Part shown: in pieces, positions 1 to 8,664 of the stretch
How positions within the stretch are numbered: position 1 is the stretch's first letter
Layout of the letters: every line of letters begins with the position of its first letter
Source: Corallococcus sp. AS-1-6
GTDB lineage: Bacteria; Myxococcota; Myxococcia; Myxococcales; Myxococcaceae
Reading direction: 5' to 3'
Length of the DNA stretch: 64,000 nt
Assembly (NCBI RefSeq): GCF_020037015.1
Contig: NZ_JAIQDE010000038.1
Coordinates: 16,376-80,375, forward strand
Notes under the pieces: model-generated
Told to the model about the DNA's origin: nothing
Database searches by the model: none
Seen by the model: only the letters and a program-made list of their open reading frames with translations
Position numbers and translations under genes: made by a program

Positions 1-36
1 GTTGCTGTCCATGATCCCCGCCTGAAGCGTCAGGCC

Positions 37-62
37 GCGCCGGGGCCCCCCGTCCCCGGCGC
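37..62. terminator. Perfect hairpin abutting the first gene
   Basis: A 9-bp arm (GCGCCGGGG, 37-45) pairs perfectly with CCCCGGCGC (54-62) around an 8-nt loop. It ends one base before the ATG at 64. It could be the terminator of a gene to the left of the window, or a structure that hides the ribosome-binding region of the first gene. There is no U-tract. Confidence 0.45.
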
Positions 63-63
63 C

Positions 64-1041
64 ATGGATTTCCAGAGACAGACCTTGAAGACCCCGGGCG
101 CCGTGTCCTCCCTCTGCTGGAGCGGCGACGCCCTGGTGGACCCGGTGGGCGGCATGGTGCGCTACCACCTGGACGGCAGCACCTTCGACCCGCACCTCCG
201 CTACGCCTACCGCTTCGACCGCGCGGTGATGTCCCCGGACGGCCGCTACGGCGTGCTGTACGAATCGCTGGGGACGGCGGGGCTGTTGCTCGAAGGCACG
301 CGCGTGGTGCGGCAGCTCACGCGCGACTTCTACCAGGCGCACGTCTACGACTACCCCGTGGCCCTGCACACGCTGCCCAGCGGACGCACGCTGCTGGCGC
401 ACTGCCCGGAGTCGTACTGCGTGGTGGAGCTGGAGGACGCCGCCACGGGCGAGCGCCTCACGAAGCGCGACAACACCCCCATCGACATCTTCCACTCGCG
501 GCTCCAGTTCAGCCCGGACGGGCGCTACCTGGCGAGCGCGGGGTGGATGTGGCACCCGGTGGACGCGGCGTCGGTGTTCGACGTGCCCCGCGCGCTGGAG
601 GAGCCCGCGTCGCTGGACAGCGCCGCGCTGATGGAGGGCGTGGAGAACGGCCTCTTCCTCACGGCCGTGGCCTTCGGCGCACGCGACACGCTCGTGTTCG
701 TGCGGCTGGAGGAGTCCCGCGACGACGCCCGGTTCTTCCTGGGCACGTACTCGCTGACGGAGAAGAAGGTGCTATCCGAGGTGGCGCTGGAGGATCCCGC
801 GGGCCCGCTGATGGTCGTGGACGCGGAGCACGTGGTGGACTTCTTCGGCCACCCGAAGCTCGTGTCGCGCTCCACCGGCCGCGTGGTGCGGCGCTGGGAG
901 GACCTGGACACGGGGAAGGTGCTGGCCAGCATCCGCCACCACCTGCCGCCCCCGCCGCCCTTCGCGCTGGACGCCGCGCACCGCCGCTTCGCCGTGGGCA
1001 CGGCGAGCGGCATCGAGGTCGTCACGCTCGCGGCTCAGTAG
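64..1041 (+). CDS. WD40/beta-propeller-like protein of unknown function
   Basis: 325 residues with no signal peptide, so probably cytoplasmic. The sequence shows recurring propeller-blade signatures: 'SPDGRYGVLY' near residue 57, 'SPDGRYLASAG' near 150, and later strand-turn-strand units ending in 'FAVGTASGIEVVTL'. This is typical of a single 6-7 bladed WD40/YVTN-like propeller, a scaffold fold with no predictable chemistry. The start at 64 has no Shine-Dalgarno and lies directly after a strong hairpin, so a leaderless transcript or a later start is possible. The stop overlaps the convergent CAP-domain gene by 7 bp. Function unknown. Confidence 0.7.
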   Translation: MDFQRQTLKTPGAVSSLCWSGDALVDPVGGMVRYHLDGSTFDPHLRYAYRFDRAVMSPDGRYGVLYESLGTAGLLLEGTRVVRQLTRDFYQAHVYDYPVALHTLPSGRTLLAHCPESYCVVELEDAATGERLTKRDNTPIDIFHSRLQFSPDGRYLASAGWMWHPVDAASVFDVPRALEEPASLDSAALMEGVENGLFLTAVAFGARDTLVFVRLEESRDDARFFLGTYSLTEKKVLSEVALEDPAGPLMVVDAEHVVDFFGHPKLVSRSTGRVVRRWEDLDTGKVLASIRHHLPPPPPFALDAAHRRFAVGTASGIEVVTLAAQ

Positions 1042-1694
1042 GGCTTCTCGCCCACCCAGTTGCCCGGCGGCGCGTAGTTGCACACCCAGAGTTGCCACGT
1101 CTTCACGTCGCCGCCGAAGGGCGAGTTCTTCGTGCACAGCCGCGTCGCGCAGCCCACCGCCTTCGTGGTGCGCCACACCACCTGCGTGTAGTGGCCGCAC
1201 ATCTTCCCGGCCTTGCACCTGCCGGTGGCGTGGTCGTAGTCAGCGGCCTCGTCCGCCCAGCCCTTCACCACCTGCGCGGTGGTCCAGGTGTCCGGCGTCG
1301 CGGCGGCCAGGTTCTCTCCGAAGCGGCCCCGGTCCGGGTTGTGCTCGAAGCGGCACTCCTTCACGTAGGCCTCCGCCTTGCGCGCCGCCTCGTCGGACCA
1401 GGTGAGCGCGGGCAGCGCCGGCTTCGGCGTGGGACGCGAGGCCTTCGCCCGCGCCTCGTTGTGCGCGGCTACCATGTCGCGCTTCAGCTCCGCGGCGGAC
1501 GGCACCGGCTTGCGCGTGCCCTCGGAGGGCGCGGGCGCGGGGGCCTTGCGCGCGGCGGCGGTGGCCGCGGCCTTCTTCGTGGAGGCGGAGACGGGCCGCT
1601 GCGCGTTCGCGCTGGAGCCACAGCCGAGCAACGGGGCCAGCAGCCACACGGCGAGCCCGCGACGGAACACAGGAGGTGCCATGCGCGGAATCAT
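1035..1694 (-). CDS. CAP-domain (SCP/PR-1 family) lipoprotein
   Basis: 219 residues. The N-terminus has a basic stretch, a hydrophobic core and the lipobox-like 'LLGCGS', so it is predicted to be a lipoprotein. A Lys/Ala/Pro-rich linker (about residues 30-65) leads to a CAP domain. That domain shows the family signatures 'HNEARA', 'HNPDRGRFGENLA', 'GHYTQVVWR' and a C-terminal 'CNYAPPGNWVGEKPY'. The His and Glu residues of the CAP cavity are all present, and several Cys could form disulfides. Bacterial CAP proteins are secreted or envelope proteins, mostly of unknown function. The start could also be the ATG 12 nt downstream. It is convergent with the propeller gene (7-bp overlap). Confidence 0.88.
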   Translation of the reverse strand: MIPRMAPPVFRRGLAVWLLAPLLGCGSSANAQRPVSASTKKAAATAAARKAPAPAPSEGTRKPVPSAAELKRDMVAAHNEARAKASRPTPKPALPALTWSDEAARKAEAYVKECRFEHNPDRGRFGENLAAATPDTWTTAQVVKGWADEAADYDHATGRCKAGKMCGHYTQVVWRTTKAVGCATRLCTKNSPFGGDVKTWQLWVCNYAPPGNWVGEKPY

Positions 1695-1769
1695 TCCGCA
1701 CCCGGGCCCCGCGTGCTGGAGAACCGAACGGGGCAGGCGGCCCCCGGGGGGCCCGAGCCCCCTCCTGCC

Positions 1770-3095
1770 CTACGCCCCCAGCCCCGTCAGCGGCCCGGTG
1801 CCGTCGTCACCGAAGGTCGTCGCGGGCACGCCGAACATGTTCAGCAGCGCGATGTAGAGGTTCGCCAGCGGCTGCCCCCCGTAGCGGATGTGCCGGCCCG
1901 GGGCGAGGGCGCCGCCCGCGCGGCCCGCGAGCAGGATGGGCAGGTTCTTGTGCTCGTGCATGTTGCCGTCGGCGATCTCACTGGAGAAGTACACGGCGCT
2001 GTGGTCCAGCAGCGTCCCGCCCTCCTCCTGCACGCCCTTCATGCGCTGGAGGAGGTACGAGAACTGCTCCACCTCCCACTTGTCGATTTTGGCCAGCGCG
2101 TCGTAGTTGGCCTGGTCCCGCTGGTGGTGCGAGTACGTGTGGTGCTCGCCGGACAGCCCCAGGAACGAATACACGCGGGTGCTGCGCGCGTTGCCCAGCA
2201 TGAAGGTGCACGTGCGGGTCAGGTCGCACTGGAACGCGAGCACGACGAGGTCCAGCATCGCCTTCGTCTTCTCGCGCACGTCCTCGTCGTCCGAGGGCGT
2301 CACGGCCGTGCCGCACGCGGGGCCGCCGCTGTCCATCGCGTTCACGCGCAGCTCCAGCTCGCGCACGCCGGTGAAGTACTCGTCCAGCTTGCGCCTGTCC
2401 GTGGTGCCCAGCTTCCCCTGGAGCGCCTTCGCGTCGTCGCGCACGGCGTCGATGATGCTCAGGCCGTACGCCTTGCGCTTCGCCAGCTCCGCCTGCGTGG
2501 CGTCCGGGTCGAAGTCCGCGAACAGCCGCTCGAAGGCCGCGCGGGGCTTCGTCTCCTTGGGCACCGGCGTGGACGGCCCCGCCCACGCGATGTTGTTCGC
2601 GTACGGGCACGCGTAGCCGGAGTCGCAGTTGCCAATGCCCTTGCCCTGGTCGATGCCCAGCTCCAGCGACGGGAAGCGCGTGGCCTTGCCCACCGCGTTC
2701 GCCAGCACCTGGTCCATGGAGATGCCGGTGCGGATGTTGGTGCCCTCCGTCTTGTGCGCCTTCACGCAGGACAGGAACGCGGCCGTCGCGGCGGCGTGGT
2801 GGCCGTCGCCGTCCGGCTTGCCGGGCAGGTTGTCCAGGCCGCTCAGCACCAGCACGTCCCCCTTCACCGGCGCCAGCGACGCGAGCGTGGGCGTCAGGGA
2901 GAAGTTCGCGCCCTCCCCACCGGGCGTCCACTTGGGCATGTGGATGCCGCAGGGCGTGTAGAAGGCCATGAAGCGGCGCGGGGCCGGCGTGGCGGCGCGG
3001 GCCGTGTTGGGGCGCATGACGTCCAGGAGCGGCAGCGCCATCAGCGCGCCCATGCCGCGCAGCAGCGTCCGGCGGGAGAGGGCAGTGTGACTCAT
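1770..3095 (-). CDS. DUF1552 domain secreted protein
   Basis: 441 residues. Start ATG at 3095 overlaps the stop of the upstream gene in an ATGA arrangement, so the two are translationally coupled. The N-terminus 'SRRTLLRGMGALMALPLLD' is a Tat-like signal (RR followed by a hydrophobic segment). The rest matches the DUF1552 family: 'FYTPCGIHMPKWTP', 'LSGLDNLPGKPDGDGHHAA', 'SGEHHTYSHH' and 'LLAGRAGGALAPGRHIRY'. In planctomycetes and myxobacteria DUF1552 genes sit next to DUF1587/1592-type genes, as here. The fold resembles alkaline-phosphatase-like DUF1501 proteins, but the activity is not established. A longer open frame extends to 3932; its extra sequence is the antisense frame of the neighbour. 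Confidence 0.9.
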   Translation of the reverse strand: MSHTALSRRTLLRGMGALMALPLLDVMRPNTARAATPAPRRFMAFYTPCGIHMPKWTPGGEGANFSLTPTLASLAPVKGDVLVLSGLDNLPGKPDGDGHHAAATAAFLSCVKAHKTEGTNIRTGISMDQVLANAVGKATRFPSLELGIDQGKGIGNCDSGYACPYANNIAWAGPSTPVPKETKPRAAFERLFADFDPDATQAELAKRKAYGLSIIDAVRDDAKALQGKLGTTDRRKLDEYFTGVRELELRVNAMDSGGPACGTAVTPSDDEDVREKTKAMLDLVVLAFQCDLTRTCTFMLGNARSTRVYSFLGLSGEHHTYSHHQRDQANYDALAKIDKWEVEQFSYLLQRMKGVQEEGGTLLDHSAVYFSSEIADGNMHEHKNLPILLAGRAGGALAPGRHIRYGGQPLANLYIALLNMFGVPATTFGDDGTGPLTGLGA

Positions 3096-4774
3096 GGCTT
3101 GGGTTCCTCCGCTTCGCCACGCCGCTGCAGGAACGCGTCGCTGCGGACGATGGCGAGGATGTAATCGGTGAGCCGGCCGCCCCGGCCTTCCGCCTTCTGG
3201 GAGATGTCGCGCACGGTGCAGCGGTCCTGTTCCTCCGCGCCGCGCCCGAGCGCGTAGGTGAGCAGGTGGCGCGTCATGCACGCGGACAGGTCCGGGTCCT
3301 GCTTCACCACCACGCGCATCTCCACCACGCCGTTGAACGTCTTGCCCCCGGGCAGCTCGCCGCTGGGGTCCACCGCCGCGCCGCCCTCCTCCTTCGTGCG
3401 CCAGCGGCCCACCGGGTCGAAGTTCTCCATGCCGAAGCCCAGCGGATCCATCAGCGTGTGACAGCCCGAACAGGAGGGGTTCACGCGGTGCTGCGCCATG
3501 CGCTCCTTGATGTTGAGCGTGGGGTCCACCGCCGGGGCCAGCCCGCCCGCGTCGGGCGGTGGCGGGGGCGGGCCCTTGCACAGCAGTTGCTCCAGCACCC
3601 AGACGCCGCGCTTCACCGGCGACGTGCGGTCCGGGTTGGCGGTGACGGTGAGCAGCGCGCCCTTGCCGAACAGGCCCGCGCGCTCCGGGTGGTCCTTCAG
3701 CTCCACGCGCGTCATCGCCGTGGTGCCCGGCCTGGGCAGGCCGTAGTGCGAGGCCAGCCGGTCGTTCACGTAGGTGAAGGGCGCGTCCAGCAGGTCCTTG
3801 AGGCGGTGGTCCCCGGTGACGAACTCCTGGAAGACGAGCTGCATCTCCTGGCGCATGGCCTGGCGCAGCGGCTCGTCGAAGCCGTAGCGCGACTCCGGCT
3901 GGGCGAAGTCGAGCGCGCGCGTGTAGAGCCACTGGCCCGCGAAGTTGTCCACCAGCGCGTGGGCCTTGGGGTCCGCCAGCATGCGCCGCACCTGCGCCTC
4001 CAGCACCTCCGGCTCGTGCAGGTGGCCGGCCTCCGCGGCCTGCAGGAGCGCCTCATCCGGCATGCTGCTCCAGAGGAAGTAGGACAGGCGGCTCGCCAGC
4101 TCCAGGTCGCTCACGGCGTGCGGCGCGGTGGACGTGGGCGCGGGGTCCAGCTCCACGCGGAAGAGGAAGTGCGGCGACACCAGCACCGAGCGCAGCGCCA
4201 GCTTCACGCCCACCTCCGGCGCGTCGCCCTGCCGCTTGGCCAGAGAGACGAACGCGACCAGCCGCTCGACTTCTTCCGGCGTGACGGGCCGGCGCCAGGC
4301 CTTGCGCGCGAAGGTCTTGAGCAGCTCGCGCGCGCACGCCTCCGGGCGGGCGGGGTCGAGCGCGCACGTGTTGAACACGCCTCGCGTCCACGCGGCCTCC
4401 ACCAGCCCTTCCGCCGCGTGGGAGTACTTCTCCATCAGCAGCGGGGACATGCTGAGCACGTCCGCGTTGTTGTCGAAGCCGAAGCCGTGGTCGTCCGGCG
4501 GGAAGCTGCTCGCGGGCGAGCCCGTCTCGCCCAGGAGGTCGCGCACGGTGTTGTTGTATTCAGCGCGGTTGAGGCGGTGCAGCGTGACGCGGCCCGGGTC
4601 GCGCGCCGCCGAGCGGCACAGCACGTCCTGGGGATCCACGTTGCCGGGCGCGTCCGGCCCCGGCAGCACCCGCGCCTTGGGGGGAGCATCGTTGCAGCCC
4701 GCGGCCAGCACCGCCGCCACCGCCGCGAGGCCCACCCTCCGCCATCTCCGACCGCAGGCCGTCACCGCGCGCAC
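3092..4774 (-). CDS. DUF1587/DUF1595/DUF1592/DUF1588/DUF1585 multidomain lipoprotein with CXXCH motif
   Basis: 560 residues from a GTG preceded by GGAGG. A short n-region leads into a hydrophobic core and the lipobox 'LAAGC'. Domains in order: DUF1587 ('LHRLNRAEYNNTVRDLLG'), DUF1595 ('FARKAWRRPVTPEEVERL'), DUF1592 ('SRLSYFLWSSMPDEALL'), DUF1588 ('RAGLFGKGALLTVTANPDRT') and DUF1585 at the C-terminus. The segment 'CSGCHTLMDPLGFGMENFD' carries a CXXCH haem-attachment motif. These proteins, known from planctomycetes, are thought to be periplasmic and redox-linked, but no reaction is proven. It is the first gene of a coupled pair with the DUF1552 gene (4-bp overlap). A second GTG at 4765 is an alternative start. 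Confidence 0.88.
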   Translation of the reverse strand: MRAVTACGRRWRRVGLAAVAAVLAAGCNDAPPKARVLPGPDAPGNVDPQDVLCRSAARDPGRVTLHRLNRAEYNNTVRDLLGETGSPASSFPPDDHGFGFDNNADVLSMSPLLMEKYSHAAEGLVEAAWTRGVFNTCALDPARPEACARELLKTFARKAWRRPVTPEEVERLVAFVSLAKRQGDAPEVGVKLALRSVLVSPHFLFRVELDPAPTSTAPHAVSDLELASRLSYFLWSSMPDEALLQAAEAGHLHEPEVLEAQVRRMLADPKAHALVDNFAGQWLYTRALDFAQPESRYGFDEPLRQAMRQEMQLVFQEFVTGDHRLKDLLDAPFTYVNDRLASHYGLPRPGTTAMTRVELKDHPERAGLFGKGALLTVTANPDRTSPVKRGVWVLEQLLCKGPPPPPPDAGGLAPAVDPTLNIKERMAQHRVNPSCSGCHTLMDPLGFGMENFDPVGRWRTKEEGGAAVDPSGELPGGKTFNGVVEMRVVVKQDPDLSACMTRHLLTYALGRGAEEQDRCTVRDISQKAEGRGGRLTDYILAIVRSDAFLQRRGEAEEPKP

Positions 4775-5054
4775 GCCTCCTCCGGGCCGTGAAAGGGCCC
4801 TGGCGAGCGCTCCAGAAGCAAGACGCTCACCAGCCGCGGCGTGACGACAGGCCGACGCCACGCTCCGTCCCCGGGGTGGAGATGGGCACGCGCGGGGGAC
4901 CCGTGTGGAAGGGGAGTTCCGCGACCGGGCAGCGCCCGGGATGCGCGAGGGTACCGCGCGCGCCGACTCCTGCCCCGGAGGGCGGGTCAGGCGGCGCGGC
5001 GGGTCCCGGAAGCGGGCAGGAGCGACGCGGCCCGCCTCCGGGGAGACGGCGGCG

Positions 5055-7142
5055 CTACTTCGCGTCCTTCGCGGTGCCCGTCGTCTTCGCGGCGCCGTCG
5101 AGGTACGCGCGGTAGGCCTCGAAGCCGTACGGCCGGCCGAGGAAGTCCTTCACCTGCTCCGCGGCGGGCTTGGAGCCGCCGGGCTCCAGCACCGTCTTGC
5201 GGTAGTGCATGGCCGTGTCGCGGTCCAGGTAGCCGTTCTCCTGGAACTTGGACTCCAGGTCCTTCGCGATGACGGAGGACCAGAGGTACGTGTAGTACGC
5301 GGCCGAGTACCCATCCAGGTGCCCGAAGGCGAGCTCGAAGTGGGTGCCGTCGCGGTACTCGTGGCGGAAGGGGGACAGCTTCTTCTGCAGCTCGGACAGC
5401 ACCGCGGACGTGTCGAAGCCCGGCGTGCGCGAGTAGTACTGGAGGCTGACCGCGGACAGGAACAACTGCCGGCGCGCGTACAGGCCCTGGCCGAACTCCT
5501 TCGACGCGCGCAGCTTCTCCACCAGCTCCGCGGGGATGGGCTCGTTGGACTCGTGGTGCTTGGCGAAGCTCTTGAGCACCTCCGGCTGCTCGGCCCACTG
5601 CTGCAGCAGCATGGACGGCGTCTCCACGAAGTCGCGCTCCATGGAGATGCCGGAGATGGGCGTCCACTTCTGGTGGCCGGAGAAGATGGTGTGCATCAGG
5701 TGGCCGAACTCGTGGAAGAACGTGCCCACCTCGTCGTGCGTCATCAGGTCGCCGGGGCGCGGGAAGTTGCACACCAGCACGCCCTCCGGCAGCCGCTTGT
5801 CCTGCTCACCCGTGACCAGGTCGAACTGCGCCGCGTGCTTGTACTTGTCGTCACGCGGGTGCATGTCCAGGTAGATGCGGCCCAGCGGCTTGCCGCCGTC
5901 CAGGACGTCATACGCCTCCACGTCCGAGTGCCACGTCTTCGCGTCCTTCACCGGCTGGAAGGCCACCCCCCACAGGCTGGAGGTGATGCCCATCACGCCG
6001 TCCTTCACCCGCGCGTACTCCAGGTAGGGCCGCACCGCCTGCGAGTCGAACCCGAACTTCTCCGCGCGCAGCCGGTCCTCGTAGTAGTCCTGGTCCCAGG
6101 GCTCCACCACGGTGGCGCCCTTCACGTCCTTCTTCTTGCGCGCCAGCAGGTCCGCCATCTCCTTCTTCGCGCGCGCCTCCGTGGCCAGCGCCAACTGGTC
6201 GATGAAGTCCGCCGCGGCCTGCTGCGTGCGCGTCATGCGCGTCTCGGTCGTGAAGGCCGCGTAGGTGTCGTAGCCCAGGAGCTTCGCCAGCTCGTTGCGC
6301 TTCTCGATGAGCTGCGCGAGCACCGCCTGGTTCTTGGGGAACGCGCGCTGGCGGTAGGTGCGCCAGAGCTTCTCGCGCGCCTTCGCGTTCTTCGCGTACG
6401 TCATGAACGGGAAGTAGTCCGGGTAGTTGCTGGTGATGACCACCTTGCCGTCCGCGCCCGGCGCGTGCGCCTTCTTGTAGTCCTCCGGCAGCCCGTCCAG
6501 GTCCTTGGGTGTGAAGGCCACGCTGCGCGTGTCCTCCGCGATGTTCTGCCCGAACTGCTGGCCCAGCTTCAAAATCTCCTCGTTGAGCGTCTTCACCTTC
6601 GCGCGCGTGGCCTCATCCCGGTCCACGCCCGCGCGGCGGAAGTCCAGCAGCGTGCGGTCCACCCAGTGGCGTGTGACGGCGTCCGCCTTGGACAGGTCCA
6701 CCAGCGACAGCGCGTCGTAGACGCCGCGGTCCTGGGACAGCGCCACGTTGGCCGCGTCCACCTGCTGCTCGCACTCGCGGGACGCGTCGCGCATGGCGGC
6801 GTCCGGGTGCACCTCATGCGTGAGGCTGGAGCGGTTGGCCGCGTTGATGAGGGCCGTCTGCGCCTCGTCGTACGCCTTGAGGACACCCTGGCCGTTCGTC
6901 TTGGGGTCCAGCTTCTTCAGCGCCGCCACCTGCGCCTGGGCGCGCTCCAGGTCCGCCTTGCACAGGGCCTTGAAGGCGTCCGGCGTGCCGGCCAGCGCCT
7001 CCGAGCCCTTCATGGGCGCCACCTGCGGCTTCGCCGCGTTGGCGGCGACGCGGGCCATGGCCTCGCGGTTCTGCGTGATGCTGCCGTTGGAGCAACCCGT
7101 CGCGGCGAGCGCCGCCACCACGGTGAGCGCGGGGATTCTCAA
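5055..7142 (-). CDS. M3 family oligopeptidase (thimet oligopeptidase/PepF-like) lipoprotein
   Basis: 695 residues. I place the start at TTG 7142: it has GGAGGAAG 5 nt upstream and yields a compact signal ending in the lipobox 'LAATGC'. Upstream in-frame starts would give a poor, His/Pro-rich leader. The HEXXH zinc motif 'HEFGH' is at about residues 477-481, followed by 'GISMERDFVETPS', which supplies the third ligand Glu in this family. M3 enzymes cleave short peptides; the lipobox suggests this one works at the envelope, probably the periplasm. The length fits the family. It is transcribed alone and diverges from the gene at 7368. Confidence 0.9.
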   Translation of the reverse strand: MRIPALTVVAALAATGCSNGSITQNREAMARVAANAAKPQVAPMKGSEALAGTPDAFKALCKADLERAQAQVAALKKLDPKTNGQGVLKAYDEAQTALINAANRSSLTHEVHPDAAMRDASRECEQQVDAANVALSQDRGVYDALSLVDLSKADAVTRHWVDRTLLDFRRAGVDRDEATRAKVKTLNEEILKLGQQFGQNIAEDTRSVAFTPKDLDGLPEDYKKAHAPGADGKVVITSNYPDYFPFMTYAKNAKAREKLWRTYRQRAFPKNQAVLAQLIEKRNELAKLLGYDTYAAFTTETRMTRTQQAAADFIDQLALATEARAKKEMADLLARKKKDVKGATVVEPWDQDYYEDRLRAEKFGFDSQAVRPYLEYARVKDGVMGITSSLWGVAFQPVKDAKTWHSDVEAYDVLDGGKPLGRIYLDMHPRDDKYKHAAQFDLVTGEQDKRLPEGVLVCNFPRPGDLMTHDEVGTFFHEFGHLMHTIFSGHQKWTPISGISMERDFVETPSMLLQQWAEQPEVLKSFAKHHESNEPIPAELVEKLRASKEFGQGLYARRQLFLSAVSLQYYSRTPGFDTSAVLSELQKKLSPFRHEYRDGTHFELAFGHLDGYSAAYYTYLWSSVIAKDLESKFQENGYLDRDTAMHYRKTVLEPGGSKPAAEQVKDFLGRPYGFEAYRAYLDGAAKTTGTAKDAK

Positions 7143-7367
7143 GGGGACTTCCTCCACATGGGGAACGACCTGCTTCGCGGGCCCGTCATGCCACATCCCC
7201 GCCCCTCCGCGCCCGTCCGCCGTGAACGGCCAGGCCGCCCTCCGGTGCAGGCCGGATGCTGGGAGGCCCTGGCTGACGCACCCCGCCTTGTTCCCCGTCC
7301 AGCCGCCCGGTAATCCCGCACTCGCCTCGAATTCTTGGAAGTTGTCCTGGCCGGAGGGTGAACACGG

Positions 7368-8261
7368 ATGCGCAAGGCACTGGGTGGTGCGGTCGCGGCG
7401 TTGTTGCTGTGGGGCTGTGGCGGGGCGGGCACGGAAGCGCCCCCGGCGTCCGCGGAGGGGCTGTCACTCACCTCCGGCACGGGGCTCACCGAGGGCACCT
7501 GGTCGCACGACGGTCAGACGGTGTCCTTCGCCTCGCGCGAGGTGGAGCCCGGGGTGTACCGCCTGGAGGTGCGCATGCACGGCATGACGCTGACGGGCCT
7601 GATGGACCCGGCGTCGGGCGTGTCCACGCTGGACGGCTTCGCGGACGCGAACGTGCAGGACACGCAGGTGGTGGACGCGGACCGCCAGGTGCTGAGCGCG
7701 CTCTACGGCGCCCTCAACCAGGGGCTGCCCCAGGGTGACGCGGCGGCGCCGGAGGCCATGTACCTGCGCCGCGCGGTGGGCATGTGGGCGCAGCAGCCCA
7801 CGAGCGTCACGCTCAAGCGCACGGTGATGGGCGAGCAGGGCCGCGGCTATACGATGCTGTGCAGCTACGCCAAGTGTGCCGGCAAGTGGACGGGCAGTTG
7901 TGGCGGCACGTACAACTGGTACTCGTACGCGAAGCACGACTGCAACGTGGGCGGCTTCGACAACGCTCGCAACCAGCAGATCGCCCAGTTGGGTGACCAC
8001 ACGACGTGCAGCGGTGACGAGTACTACCTCAACGGCAGCACCTGGGTGTGCGGCGAGCCGGACCACTGGTCGCGCCCCAAGGTGATGGGCAACTGCTTCG
8101 GCCGCTGCGGCGGCGGCTGCGGCGGTGACACGCAGTACACGCTGGACGCCACCAACCACGACGGTTGCGTGCGCAACGGCCACATGCTGGCCTCCGGCTA
8201 CTGCGATGATCAGTTCATGTCCGCCACGGACGACGAGCTGTTCGCCCCCAACTGCTACTGA
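7368..8261 (+). CDS. Cysteine-rich lipoprotein of unknown function
   Basis: 297 residues. The signal 'MRKALGGAVAALLLWGCGG' ends in a lipobox-like WGC. Residues 20-130 are acidic and strand-rich. The C-terminal half (about 160-297) is rich in Cys, Gly, Tyr and Trp ('MLCSYAKCAGKWTGSCGG', 'FGRCGGGCGGD', 'SGYCDDQF'), which suggests a disulfide-stabilised extracytoplasmic domain. A GGAGGG lies 10 nt before the ATG. I do not recognise the family. It is followed 7 nt later by another lipoprotein gene, with a third envelope gene behind that, so the three probably form an operon. Confidence 0.8.
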   Translation: MRKALGGAVAALLLWGCGGAGTEAPPASAEGLSLTSGTGLTEGTWSHDGQTVSFASREVEPGVYRLEVRMHGMTLTGLMDPASGVSTLDGFADANVQDTQVVDADRQVLSALYGALNQGLPQGDAAAPEAMYLRRAVGMWAQQPTSVTLKRTVMGEQGRGYTMLCSYAKCAGKWTGSCGGTYNWYSYAKHDCNVGGFDNARNQQIAQLGDHTTCSGDEYYLNGSTWVCGEPDHWSRPKVMGNCFGRCGGGCGGDTQYTLDATNHDGCVRNGHMLASGYCDDQFMSATDDELFAPNCY

Positions 8262-8268
8262 AGGCCGG

Positions 8269-8652
8269 ATGGGACGACGCGCGGTGAGACACGCGGTGGG
8301 GGCGGCGGGGCTGTGGCTCGCCGCCGTGGGCTGCACGTCCACGACGTCCTCCAAGGCGGAGGCCGGAGAGGCGGCCGTGCGCCGCTTCTTCCAGGCCCTG
8401 CCGTCCGGGGACTGCGCGGTGCTGGGCCCCCTGCTGGTGACGGGTCAGGGCATGCCTTCGTGCGAGGAGACGGTGAAGGACCTGCATGAGCACGGCATGG
8501 GGCTGGTGGATGTGCTCGACGCGAAGGTGGATGGCCGCGACCCGGACGCGGTGGTGGTGCGGGCGCGGGTGTCGCAGGGAGGAAGGGAGCGCGCGGAGCC
8601 GTTCCTCTTCCGGGTGGAGCGCCAGGGTGACGGCTGGCGCCTTCGGTTGTAG
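8269..8652 (+). CDS. Small lipoprotein, possibly SnoaL/NTF2-like
   Basis: 127 residues starting at the ATG 7 nt after the previous stop. The N-terminus has an Arg-rich start, hydrophobic 'AAGLWLAAVGC' and the lipobox. The mature part ('AAVRRFFQALPSGDCAVLGPLL ...FRVERQGDGWRLRL' pattern) resembles the cone-shaped NTF2/DUF4878 fold: an N-terminal helix, a Cys-containing loop, and a closing 'GDGWRL' strand. That similarity is by eye only. It sits between two other envelope genes in the same direction. No specific function can be assigned. Confidence 0.72.
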   Translation: MGRRAVRHAVGAAGLWLAAVGCTSTTSSKAEAGEAAVRRFFQALPSGDCAVLGPLLVTGQGMPSCEETVKDLHEHGMGLVDVLDAKVDGRDPDAVVVRARVSQGGRERAEPFLFRVERQGDGWRLRL

Positions 8653-8664
8653 GGGGCATGGACG

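Noticed and set aside
543..3164. Plus-strand open frame of about 873 codons
   Set aside because: It overlaps the propeller gene in another frame and is antisense to the CAP and DUF1552 genes. No motif found.
3096..3932. N-terminal extension of the DUF1552 protein
   Set aside because: The frame is open, but the sequence is antisense-like to the upstream coding frame. The Tat-like signal at 3095 and the ATGA overlap set the start.
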